A DNA stretch of 64,000 nt from Fictibacillus phosphorivorans (GTDB lineage Bacteria > Bacillota > Bacilli > Bacillales > Fictibacillaceae): assembly GCF_023715845.1 (NCBI RefSeq), contig NZ_JAMBOR010000001.1, positions 62,001-126,000 of the forward strand. The letters are read 5' to 3'. Of the stretch, positions 50,359 to 58,104 are shown in pieces. Position 1 is the first letter of the stretch; each line of letters begins with the position of its first letter. A model generated the notes under the pieces. The model made no database searches. It was given only the letters and a program-made list of their open reading frames with translations, and had not been told where the DNA came from. The translations under genes and the position numbers were made by a program.

Positions 50359-51495
50359 ATGTTAGCCGTACATTTTGGAGCCGGTAATATAGGTAGAGGC
50401 TTTATCGGAAGCCTTCTTTCCGATGCTGGTTATGAAGTTTGTTTTATTGATGTTAACGAAGAGGTTGTTAATCTTCTAAATGAAAGAAAAGAATACCGCG
50501 TTGTTCTTGCTGATGAAGAGAGCAAGGAAACCCTCGTTAAAGGGGTTAGAGCGATCAACAGCATGCAGCATCCTGAAGATGTTATTAAGGCGATTGCAGA
50601 AGCTGACCTAGTTACAACAGCCGTTGGACCAAACGTTCTTCCGATCATTTCTGAATCCATCACGAACGGATTAAGAAAAAGGGTTAAATTAGATAACCCT
50701 CTTAACATTATTGCCTGTGAGAACATGATCGGTGGGAGTGTATTTCTTAAGGAAAAAGTTTATGAAAAACTGTCTGACAGCGAGGGAAAACAATTCGATA
50801 AACTTTTTGCATTTCCAAATGCAGCGGTTGATCGAATCGTGCCCAATCAGGTGAATGATGATAAGCTCATGGTTTCGGTTGAACCTTTCTTTGAATGGGC
50901 AGTTGATAGATCTAGCATGATTGGTGAGGTGCCGAGTATTGAAGGTGTTACTTGGGTGGATGACCTGACGCCATATATCGAGCGAAAGCTGTTCACAGTT
51001 AACACGGGACATGCCGTAGCAGCTTACACAGGCTACCAAGCAGGTATGAAGACGATAAAAGATGCGATGGAAAACCCGGAAGTAGTTGATATTGTTAAAA
51101 ACGCTCTACAAGAAACAGGTTCTGTCTTAGTTGAAAAATATAACTTCAATAGTGATGAACACCAGCAATATATTGAAAAGATCATCGGCCGGTTTACAAA
51201 TCCTTATATAAACGATGAAATTCCACGAGTGGCGCGCGGCCCATTACGTAAGTTGGGAAGAAACGACCGTCTGGTGAATCCATCTGTTCAATATTTGGAG
51301 TATCTTCAAAAAGAGCCAACCTATTTAGTGAAGGGTATTGCAGCTGCACTTAAGTATGACTATCCTGAAGATGAAGAAGCTGTAAAACTGCAAGCATTGA
51401 TCGAAGAGAATGGTATGAAGGAAGCCGTTCAAGAAGTTTGTGGTCTGCAAGAAGCTGATCGTTTAGTGAAGTTGATCTTAAAAGAGTTAGAATAA
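50359..51495 (+). CDS. mtlD: Mannitol-1-phosphate 5-dehydrogenase
   Basis: MtlD oxidises mannitol-1-phosphate to fructose-6-phosphate with NAD. The 378-residue protein has the NAD site VHFGAGNIGRGFIGSLL at the start and TAVGPNVLPIISE near residue 95. IIACENMIGGS lies near 118 and the catalytic region NTGHAVAAYTGYQAG near 216. It starts right after mtlF and is followed by a terminator. It completes the path from mannitol to glycolysis. Confidence 0.96.
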   Translation: MLAVHFGAGNIGRGFIGSLLSDAGYEVCFIDVNEEVVNLLNERKEYRVVLADEESKETLVKGVRAINSMQHPEDVIKAIAEADLVTTAVGPNVLPIISESITNGLRKRVKLDNPLNIIACENMIGGSVFLKEKVYEKLSDSEGKQFDKLFAFPNAAVDRIVPNQVNDDKLMVSVEPFFEWAVDRSSMIGEVPSIEGVTWVDDLTPYIERKLFTVNTGHAVAAYTGYQAGMKTIKDAMENPEVVDIVKNALQETGSVLVEKYNFNSDEHQQYIEKIIGRFTNPYINDEIPRVARGPLRKLGRNDRLVNPSVQYLEYLQKEPTYLVKGIAAALKYDYPEDEEAVKLQALIEENGMKEAVQEVCGLQEADRLVKLILKELE

Positions 51496-51510
51496 GAATC
51501 GGTTTACATG

Positions 51511-51541
51511 AGTGGCAACTATAAAGGTTGCCACTTTTTTA
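51511..51541 (+). terminator. Terminator after mtlD
   Basis: AGTGGCAAC pairs with GGTTGCCACT and T's follow. Confidence 0.85.
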
Positions 51542-51666
51542 TGTTAAGACATTTTTTTAAAAGAAGTACTGATTTAAGGAAAATAACCTAAAACTAAATA
51601 CCCATCCATTTATTGTTAATTTAAGGTAAACTTATACCATTATAGACCGTAAAGGGGAATGTTTTT

Positions 51667-52131
51667 ATGAAAATTAATAAAGGAAGATTTACAGCAGAAG
51701 TAGAGGATGATTTCGTATTGTTTATCATAGGTATGCGTATCAATAAGTTTTTCTCTTTCCATAAATGGATTCCTGTTTTAAGAGCGATGGGCCCCATGAT
51801 CAAAGAGTTATACCGAAATCCGCAATTAGGTTTTCTTCATACTGAGCTCCTTATTAGTTGGAGAACGGTTACCCTGATTCAATATTGGAGAAGTTTTGAT
51901 CAACTCGAAGCCTATGCTCATGGTAAAACCCATTTGGGGGCTTGGAAAGACTTTAATAAAAAAATAGGAAACGATGGGACCGTTGGCATTTTTCATGAGA
52001 GTTATAGAATCGCAAAAAATGATACAGAATCCATATATAGTAATATGCCACGGTTCGGACTTGGAAAAGCACAGTCCTTAGCTCTAGTAACGAAAAAAAC
52101 GAATTCGGCTAGAGAGAGAATTAATAAATAG
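51667..52131 (+). CDS. DUF4188 protein
   Basis: The 154-residue protein has the family pattern GRFTAEVEDDFVLFIIGMRINK at the start and LISWRTVTLIQYWRSFDQLEAYAHG near residue 62. HESYRIAKNDTESIYSNMPRFGLGKA lies near residue 115. Family members are monooxygenase-like dimeric alpha/beta-barrel proteins, but no reaction is established to my knowledge. It stands alone with its own hairpin at the end. Confidence 0.85.
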   Translation: MKINKGRFTAEVEDDFVLFIIGMRINKFFSFHKWIPVLRAMGPMIKELYRNPQLGFLHTELLISWRTVTLIQYWRSFDQLEAYAHGKTHLGAWKDFNKKIGNDGTVGIFHESYRIAKNDTESIYSNMPRFGLGKAQSLALVTKKTNSARERINK

Positions 52132-52163
52132 TAGGTAGACATAACTACTTTAACAATCGTGGT

Positions 52164-52198
52164 TGCATTTCTTCATAAAGGAGAAGTGCTTTTTTTAT
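52164..52198 (+). terminator. Terminator after DUF4188 gene
   Basis: GCATTTCTTC pairs with GAGAAGTGC and seven T's follow. It belongs to the degenerate GCATT hairpin group. Confidence 0.7.
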
Positions 52199-52429
52199 TT
52201 AATTCATGCATCTCACGAATTTTATCTCTAGCAAATCAAAAAATCTAATTTTACTTATTTTCAAATCGATTATATTAATCTTTATTAAACATTTCTAATT
52301 ATAGGAAAAAAGATTACGTTTTTGTAAAGTAAACCCTTACATTCCATCTATATGAATTTTAACCCACAGAAAAGGGTCACCTAGCTCCAAGTTATATGAA
52401 CATAACGTTTAGGAACTAGGAGGTTTACC

Positions 52430-53782
52430 TTGGATTCTTTGCTTTTGTTTTTCTTTATATTGTCGATCGCGTTCCCTGTAATTCATTCGATTAATTGTTT
52501 ACCTTTTTTACAAAAGAAGAGTAAAAAACCCTTCCAGGCGAATGCCCAGAAAGGTATCAGTATTTTAATACCATGCTTTAATGAAGAAGATATCATCGAG
52601 ACATCGGTAAGCTGTATGAAACAACTAACCTATCGAGATTCAGAAGTCATTTTCATTAACGATGGTTCGTCGGACAGAACGCTAATTCTATTAAATAGTC
52701 TGTTGAAGTTTAAACCTTTTTACAAGACTGTCAAACAAGAACTCCCTTATAAAAAAGTGAAAATGGTCTACCAATCAGAACTATATCCTCATATTTATGT
52801 AGTGGATAAATATAATGGGGGTAAAGCAGATGCTTTAAATGCCGGGATTGAGTATTCGGACAAGTCTCTTGTTATTACTCTCGATGCTGATACGATTCTA
52901 AACGATGATGCATTGAGGGCTGTTAATGATACTTTTCAGGATGAGAATGTCGTGGCTGCCGGTGGTATGGTACACGTTCTGCAGACAAAACCTGCTCAAC
53001 CTTTATATGGGTTATCTTTAAGTAATACAAACCTCTTGGTGCAGGCCCAAACCTTGGATTTCTTAAAAGCATTCTATGTTAACAAGGTTTCATTAGCTCG
53101 CTTTCACGCATTAGCCGTTATTTCTGGTGCTTTTGGTATTTTTACTAAAAAGGCTCTACTCGATGTGGGTGGGTACCGATCAACAATTGGTGAAGACATC
53201 GACATTACCTTGAAAATGCATCAGTATATTTCCAAAAAGAAAAACAGAAGAGTAACCTTAATTCCGGATGCAGTCTGTTATACAGAATTGCCAGAAACCG
53301 TAAATGATCTATTTAAACAGCGTGTTAGATGGCAAAAAGCTTTTGTAGATTGTTTACTTTATTTCTTGCCTTTCTTGTTAAAATCATTGTTAAAAAAACC
53401 CGTATCCTTCTTTTATTTATTTGAAGGTTTCATCTCAGGTACACTCGCCGTTTATTTTATGACTGCTGTTTTAGTTTTTAATCTATTTACTGGAGAAGTA
53501 TTCTCCCTTTCTTTTTTAATCATCTACACTTTATGTATCTTTATTATGGGATACGCCTATGATGTCCTCGCTGTATTTCTATCAGATTATCACGGCTATT
53601 ATTTTCAAGATAAAGATCGTAAAGTATTGCGGGCCATCTTTTTCGATCTATTCATCTATCGTTTTATTACCATAATGGCAGTGGTATACGGTACTATCGC
53701 TTATTTCTTTAACAACAAAAGTTGGAATAAAGTCGCAAGAACGGGTCGTAAATATCAAGTTGAAGAGAAAACCGCAGCATAG
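52430..53782 (+). CDS. Membrane glycosyltransferase, GT2 family (PgaC/BcsA-like)
   Basis: The 450-residue protein has one N-terminal helix and a cytosolic GT-A domain with ILIPCFNEED near residue 45 and INDGSSDRT near 77. TLDADT (DxD) lies near 150, a GED motif near 261, and KQRVRWQK near 299. Four to five C-terminal helices follow. This is the layout of processive beta-glycan synthases such as PgaC. No partner genes for a surface polymer lie next to it. The start is TTG 52430 behind CTAGGAGG at 6 bases. The polymer made is unknown. Confidence 0.88.
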   Translation: MDSLLLFFFILSIAFPVIHSINCLPFLQKKSKKPFQANAQKGISILIPCFNEEDIIETSVSCMKQLTYRDSEVIFINDGSSDRTLILLNSLLKFKPFYKTVKQELPYKKVKMVYQSELYPHIYVVDKYNGGKADALNAGIEYSDKSLVITLDADTILNDDALRAVNDTFQDENVVAAGGMVHVLQTKPAQPLYGLSLSNTNLLVQAQTLDFLKAFYVNKVSLARFHALAVISGAFGIFTKKALLDVGGYRSTIGEDIDITLKMHQYISKKKNRRVTLIPDAVCYTELPETVNDLFKQRVRWQKAFVDCLLYFLPFLLKSLLKKPVSFFYLFEGFISGTLAVYFMTAVLVFNLFTGEVFSLSFLIIYTLCIFIMGYAYDVLAVFLSDYHGYYFQDKDRKVLRAIFFDLFIYRFITIMAVVYGTIAYFFNNKSWNKVARTGRKYQVEEKTAA

Positions 53783-53811
53783 GTATGAAAAAGTATAGAT
53801 TGCTATAGTAA

Positions 53812-53838
53812 AAGCCCCGGCATATGCGGGGCTTTTTA
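53812..53838 (+). terminator. Terminator after the glycosyltransferase
   Basis: AAGCCCCG pairs with CGGGGCTT and T's follow. Confidence 0.85.
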
Positions 53839-53910
53839 TATTGATCTTCATAAATTGCTTGCATATTGCTCATAAAGCTATCCCCTAGTTCATTTATAAT
53901 TCTAGAATTA

Positions 53911-54050
53911 TCACGTTGCATTTTGGTATTTAAAACACTGTTTAACTGACTTACCCATTGTGTATAAAGGATTAAACGAAGCTAAATCGAATATATAAAT
54001 TAGGATTAATAGGATGCAGTCCTTATAACAAACGTAGCAGGATTGTTGAC
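53911..54050 (+). repeat. Leader repeat R1, copy A
   Basis: About 140 bp shared with copy B (54965-55107): TGCRTTTTGGTAT, TTACCYATT, AAAGGATTA, TAAATCGAATATATAA and AACAAACGT...GGATTGTTGA occur in the same order. It lies just upstream of the broken tmrB-like gene. Confidence 0.75.
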
Positions 54051-54104
54051 TAAAAACCTTGTTTTTTATTTGGGATTAATCAATTTATTATGAGGTGTAT
54101 TTTT

Positions 54105-54262
54105 ATGATAGTAATGATAAATGGAGCATTTGGTGTAGGGAAAGCCAATATCTACTGAACTTCTGAATGAGATAGAAAATTGTATGTTATTTGATCCTGA
54201 AGATATCGGCTATATGCTAAGGAATGTTATCCCTAACGAAATCAAACGTATACACTTCTGGG
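54105..54262 (+). pseudogene. TmrB-like ATPase, frameshifted N-terminal fragment
   Basis: ATG 54105 follows GAGGTG. The frame reads MIVMINGAFGVGKA, with the P-loop, then hits TGA at 54156-54158. The shifted frame goes on TELLNEIENCMLFDPEDIGYMLRN, as in tunicamycin-resistance protein TmrB, and loses similarity near 54250. So a frameshift sits right after the P-loop, and the last three quarters of the gene are missing; a cupin gene takes their place. Confidence 0.8.
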
Positions 54263-54637
54263 GGGATCTATATCGATTATCAAGCTATTAATCTAAAAGA
54301 AAAACTGTCCCGATTTAGTGAACATTGGTCGCCAAAGGTCATTGGTGAAATGAATAATTATCAATTTAAGCTAGTCAAGATACTAGGTGATTTTGTATGG
54401 CACGATCATAAAGACACCGATGAGGTATTTATCGTCTTAGACGGCGAGATGGTCATCGCGTTCCGAGACGGAGATGTTAAACTCTCCGCAGGAGAGATGT
54501 ATGTGATCCCAAAAGGGGTGGAGCATAAGCCATATGCAGAAAAGGAATGCCATATCATGTTGGTAGAGCCTAAAGGTGTAGTCAATACTGGTGAAACAAG
54601 TTCGGAACTAACTGCTGAAAACGATATATGGATTTAA
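54224..54637 (+). CDS. Cupin domain protein, start codon doubtful
   Basis: The frame reads NLKEKLSRFSEHWSPKVIGEMNNYQFKLVK, then WHDHKDTDEVFIVLDGEMVIAFRDGD and IPKGVEHKPYAEKE, a complete single-domain cupin of about 115 residues. It keeps the metal-type His and Glu residues. Family members usually start just before NLKEKL. There a G-rich RBS (54260-54266) is followed by ATC at 54272 where ATG would be expected. The in-frame ATG 54224 lies inside the tmrB fragment and has no proper RBS. The gene may be silent or start unusually. Its function is unknown. Confidence 0.65.
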   Translation: MLSLTKSNVYTSGGIYIDYQAINLKEKLSRFSEHWSPKVIGEMNNYQFKLVKILGDFVWHDHKDTDEVFIVLDGEMVIAFRDGDVKLSAGEMYVIPKGVEHKPYAEKECHIMLVEPKGVVNTGETSSELTAENDIWI

Positions 54638-54701
54638 CAAAAAGAATAGACAATGGTTTGGGTTAAAGTGAGTATTAAGGCATATAAGTTACCCGAGAAA
54701 C

Positions 54702-54756
54702 GGGTGCATTTCTGTGATAAGAAAGGCACTTTTTTATAAAAAGGGCCAGATTGTGG
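54702..54756. repeat. Hairpin repeat, copy 2, after the cupin
   Basis: GTGCATTTCT pairs with AGAAAGGCAC and T's follow, so it can terminate. It continues AAAAAGGGCCAGATTGTGG, which matches copy 1 near 42825-42850. Confidence 0.7.
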
Positions 54757-54780
54757 TTGCATTAAATAAAGGTTAGATTA

Positions 54781-54864
54781 TAAAAACGCTCAGAGTAATT
54801 TTAACGGGTTCTCTTTTGGAGTACAAAACAGAAAAAAGTAATACAAAAATTCGCATATGAATTA
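54781..54864. repeat. Inverted repeat, left arm, of the GrpB cassette
   Basis: About 84 bp that match the reverse complement of 55762-55842. In the core 54803-54828 it matches 55795-55820 at 25 of 26 bases. Shared outer part is AAACGCTCAGA and inner part CGCATAT(G/A)AATTA. Confidence 0.8.
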
Positions 54865-54964
54865 ACTTGCTTATTTTTGTTGTTATATCAACGTTTTTTG
54901 AGTTTTTGTGTTCGAATTAGCACCGTAATTCGCATAGCTTTTAGTAGGATGAAAATAATTTCTG

Positions 54965-55107
54965 TCACACTGCGTTTTGGTATGTAATTTCACCTGTTAA
55001 AAGGCTTACCTATTTTGGCGAAAAGGATTAGCCGACAGTTAAATCGAATATATAATTAGATTAAAAGTATGCTGTTCTTATTCAACAAACGTGAAGGATT
55101 GTTGAAT
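54965..55107 (+). repeat. Leader repeat R1, copy B
   Basis: Second copy of the 140-bp leader found at 53911-54050, here just upstream of the GrpB gene. It ends with the CAACAAACGTGAAGGATTGTTG hairpin-like motif (described in two parts: CAACAA at 55083 and TTGTTGAA at 55099). Confidence 0.75.
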
Positions 55108-55139
55108 AAATAAAAATTTTGCAGGAGGAGCAAGTGGCG

Positions 55140-55649
55140 ATGAGAAAGACAGAAATACTTCCTTGGACAGAAGAATGGGGAAAAGTATATGTGAAAGAAG
55201 AAAATAAACTCAAAGAAATTTTTAAAGATGAGCTAATTGAGATTTACCATATAGGTAGTACATCAATACCTTCAGTAGGCTATGCAAAACCAATAATAGA
55301 TATCTTAATCGTTGTAAAAGATATCGAGAAAGTAAATCTATTCAATGAGGAAATGTTGTGTTTAGGGTATGAACCAAAGAATGAACACGGAATAACAGGA
55401 AGAAGATACTTTACAAAAGGTAAACATAAAAGGTCTCATCACATTCATATCTTTCAACTTGGAAATAAAAACATTGACGCACATTTATCATTTAAAGATT
55501 ACTTAATCAATAATCCAGAGGATGCAAAAAATTACGGCGATCTTAAAAAGATTTTGGCAAAACAGTTCCCTGATGATACGCATAAATATCAAGAAGTTAA
55601 AGAGAAATTTGTAGGTGAATTAATTAAGAAAGCAGTTGATTGGAAGTAA
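55140..55649 (+). CDS. GrpB family protein (UPF0157, nucleotidyltransferase fold)
   Basis: The 169-residue protein has the GrpB marks: EILPWTEEWGKVYVKEENKLK, YHIGSTSIPSVGYAKPIIDILIVV near residue 40, and a KRSHHIHIFQLGN segment near residue 98. The GSTS and PxxDI segments form a nucleotidyltransferase-like site. Function in the cell is not established; related proteins are often linked to dephospho-CoA kinase or to resistance-like enzymes. ATG 55140 is 9 bases after GGAGGAG; GTG 55134 is the other choice. It lies between long inverted repeats. Confidence 0.88.
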   Translation: MRKTEILPWTEEWGKVYVKEENKLKEIFKDELIEIYHIGSTSIPSVGYAKPIIDILIVVKDIEKVNLFNEEMLCLGYEPKNEHGITGRRYFTKGKHKRSHHIHIFQLGNKNIDAHLSFKDYLINNPEDAKNYGDLKKILAKQFPDDTHKYQEVKEKFVGELIKKAVDWK

Positions 55650-55726
55650 ACTAAGATTCTTGTTCTTCCGCAACCGGGTGCGATTGCTAAATAAAGCACT
55701 GTCCAATTGTAATCAATAAAAATGCT

Positions 55727-55754
55727 AAAAGCACTGCGATTTGCAGTGCTTTTT
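55727..55754 (+). terminator. Terminator after grpB-like gene
   Basis: AAAAGCACTGC pairs with GCAGTGCTTTT, then T's. A degenerate GGGTGCGATT...AAGCAC motif lies just upstream at 55675-55700. Confidence 0.85.
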
Positions 55755-55761
55755 CGTTTGA

Positions 55762-55842
55762 TAATTTATATGCGATTTTCTACGTTTTTTAACTTTTTGT
55801 ACTCCGAAAGAGAACCCGTTAGAGTAATTTCTGAGCGTTTTA
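55762..55842. repeat. Inverted repeat, right arm, of the GrpB cassette
   Basis: Reverse complement of the left arm at 54781-54864. The two arms frame about 0.9 kb with copy B of R1, the GrpB gene and its terminator. No transposase gene is inside. Confidence 0.8.
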
Positions 55843-55976
55843 TTTTGCGTTTATGTGGCTAATTAGTGGTTGAATTCTATACTAATAAATATGTTAGTTA
55901 CATTGTTATTCGCAATTTTCTCTCCCAAAACGGAATTCGTTAAAAAAATCAGGTCGTTTTTACATTATTTACATAA

Positions 55977-57659
55977 TTAAGGGATTGCATATACTTCGAC
56001 GGTAAAGCTCTCGCCATCGGTATTTTCAGGTCTGGCGATATAGAAATCTTCACTCCTTTGGATTTCTGTCTCAGAACCATCTTGTAGATCATAGAAGATC
56101 GTTTCATCCACACCAAAGCTGATGTCTTTCATAACGTCGAATTTCGCATCTTTAGGACCGTCGACGATTTTCCACTGTAACTTGGTCGCGTAAGGAGGGA
56201 TGTTTGCGATGGTGAAGTTATCACTTGATCGGTTATCCTGTCCGTCCTGGGGTTGTCCTTCCGATCGGACCGTCGCTATTTTTTCCGGCGCTTCAACTTG
56301 GACATGGAATTGGTCTCCGTCTAGGATACGGTCATATGCGTACCATGCACCAAGCCATGTTCCTGCAGCTTGATTGGAATCCGATGAGATGAGTCTTAAC
56401 GAAAAGTTGTCCAATCCATTCGTTGCAGACCCTTCCCATGTGGAAGCAAACGGATACTCGTCACAATCCTTACCGGTGCGATCCTCATCCTTGAAGAGGT
56501 TGTCACATACCCTTCTAGTCTTGTTGCGATTTTGGCTATATTCCTCGGGGTGGCGTTTCGTATACATACGAGTCAGTGCGCTCTTACCGACAGCGCCAGG
56601 TATTTTCTTTCCAACGAATTTCGGTTTCGTCTGTTCTGGATGATCCATCGCGAATTTCCAGTGTTCTCCGGCTTCCGCTAACATGGAGAATTCGGGTTTC
56701 GTTACCGGAACATTCATGATTGGTGTTGCTTTGCTAAAAACTGCACCTTGCCAGAAATGTTGGTTAGGGAATGCGAACATGTATCTGGCTGAATCGTAAC
56801 GGACGGTTTGCTTGATGCCATCAATCGTTTTAACGAATTTTCTTGGTGCATGTTTAATGGTGAGTTTAGGCCAGAAATCCATGTAACCCACACGATCGGG
56901 ATTGGAATCGGTCGCTGGAGGTGCATCTGAGAGAAATTCTTCTGAGCTGAAGTTTATATTTTTCCATTGGGCGATTGTTCGTTCAGTTGGTGGCTGGTCA
57001 GGATTCTCTTTACAATCACCAGGATTTAATTTGGATTCACAAACCATATCGATTTCAAGTTTTACCCCGTTCATAGATGGATCGGTCACCATGATATCAT
57101 CAATTGAGTAAAAGACCCTCATTTTTCGACTTTGGTTAGAACCATATCCTATTTCGGTAAACTGGAACTGAACGCCTTCGTATAAACAAAACCCTCCAAA
57201 GCATTTTGTAGGAATTTGATAAGTCGCTACATGAGACCAACAGAACGAATACCGATTCTTGATATAGCCTGTTTCCGAACTGCTATCCGGGTTGTTTCGG
57301 CATTCCTCGACCGTTTGGATGTGATCATAATCGAATTCCGGCGGTACCCATCCAACAGCTGTTTTGATCGGTGGCGACATATTTGCATTATAGCTCGCTT
57401 TGTTTTCTTGATCTTTCTTTCTCAAGTCATCTAAAGACTGGAATCCTTGTTTTACTTGCTGCTGGTCCTGATTGACCCCGTACTCTTCGATGGACTTACC
57501 TTGCTTCATTAACTCAGTTGCCTTTTCAATCGTTTCCTTGTCGTTCTGGAGCCAATATACTCCGCCATCGGTAGATGCTTGTGCTTGTGGGGGAGTAATT
57601 AAACCGACGACCAAAAACAACAGAACTACTGAAATAAGATGTTTGTATAACCTGGACAT
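55977..57659 (-). CDS. Secreted protein with C-terminal NucA/NucB-type DNase domain
   Basis: The 560-residue protein has a signal peptide (residues 1-29, hydrophobic core LISVVLLFLVVGLI, cut after QAQA). A long N-terminal part (residues 30-370), which I do not recognise, contains four to six cysteines. Around residues 375-445 it shows RRVCDNLFKDEDRTGKDCDE, YPFASTWEGSA and AAGTWLGAWYAYDRILDGDQF, which is the NucA/NucB deoxyribonuclease pattern. A tail of about 90 residues follows. It is probably an exported DNase. GGGAGG stands before ATG 57659 on the minus strand. No immunity-like gene lies next to it. Confidence 0.82.
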   Translation of the reverse strand: MSRLYKHLISVVLLFLVVGLITPPQAQASTDGGVYWLQNDKETIEKATELMKQGKSIEEYGVNQDQQQVKQGFQSLDDLRKKDQENKASYNANMSPPIKTAVGWVPPEFDYDHIQTVEECRNNPDSSSETGYIKNRYSFCWSHVATYQIPTKCFGGFCLYEGVQFQFTEIGYGSNQSRKMRVFYSIDDIMVTDPSMNGVKLEIDMVCESKLNPGDCKENPDQPPTERTIAQWKNINFSSEEFLSDAPPATDSNPDRVGYMDFWPKLTIKHAPRKFVKTIDGIKQTVRYDSARYMFAFPNQHFWQGAVFSKATPIMNVPVTKPEFSMLAEAGEHWKFAMDHPEQTKPKFVGKKIPGAVGKSALTRMYTKRHPEEYSQNRNKTRRVCDNLFKDEDRTGKDCDEYPFASTWEGSATNGLDNFSLRLISSDSNQAAGTWLGAWYAYDRILDGDQFHVQVEAPEKIATVRSEGQPQDGQDNRSSDNFTIANIPPYATKLQWKIVDGPKDAKFDVMKDISFGVDETIFYDLQDGSETEIQRSEDFYIARPENTDGESFTVEVYAIP

Positions 57660-58009
57660 CAAATCCCTCCCGAATTTTGGTTTAAAGTAATTACGGCTTC
57701 TCTTACAACGATTGAACTACTTCTACTATTGTCAATAGTATTAAATCGCCGACAGGGTACTACAGGAAAATGGATTTTACAATGCAAACCAAAGAAATTA
57801 ATCCCAATCACCTACATATGTTTACAAATTAATACTTAAATAGGAAAAGGAAAACATTTCAAAAGACCTGTAATCTCTGCACAAAAACTAGCAGGGGATG
57901 ATAAGTTTTGAGGTAAAATTAACATCTATTAACCATTAGAGATAGTAAAAGACGGATTTGGCTTAGAGGAACAGAATGGGTGGAGTATAAAAAATATCAG
58001 TGAAAAGTA

Positions 58010-58041
58010 TCAAGCACATTCCTATCATGGAATGTGCTTGA
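58010..58041. repeat. Perfect 13-bp stem hairpin between the DNase and permease genes
   Basis: TCAAGCACATTCC pairs with GGAATGTGCTTGA around TATCAT. It could end the leftward permease transcript, though T's are sparse. The rest of 57660-58104 shows no gene. Confidence 0.6.
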
Positions 58042-58104
58042 TCTTAATGATGATCATGGTATTATATGTTCACTACAATATTTATATCGCTTTTAACGCA
58101 TCTA

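Noticed and set aside
54781-55842. The inverted-repeat unit as a known insertion sequence
   Set aside because: There is no transposase frame on either strand between the arms; only the GrpB gene is coding.
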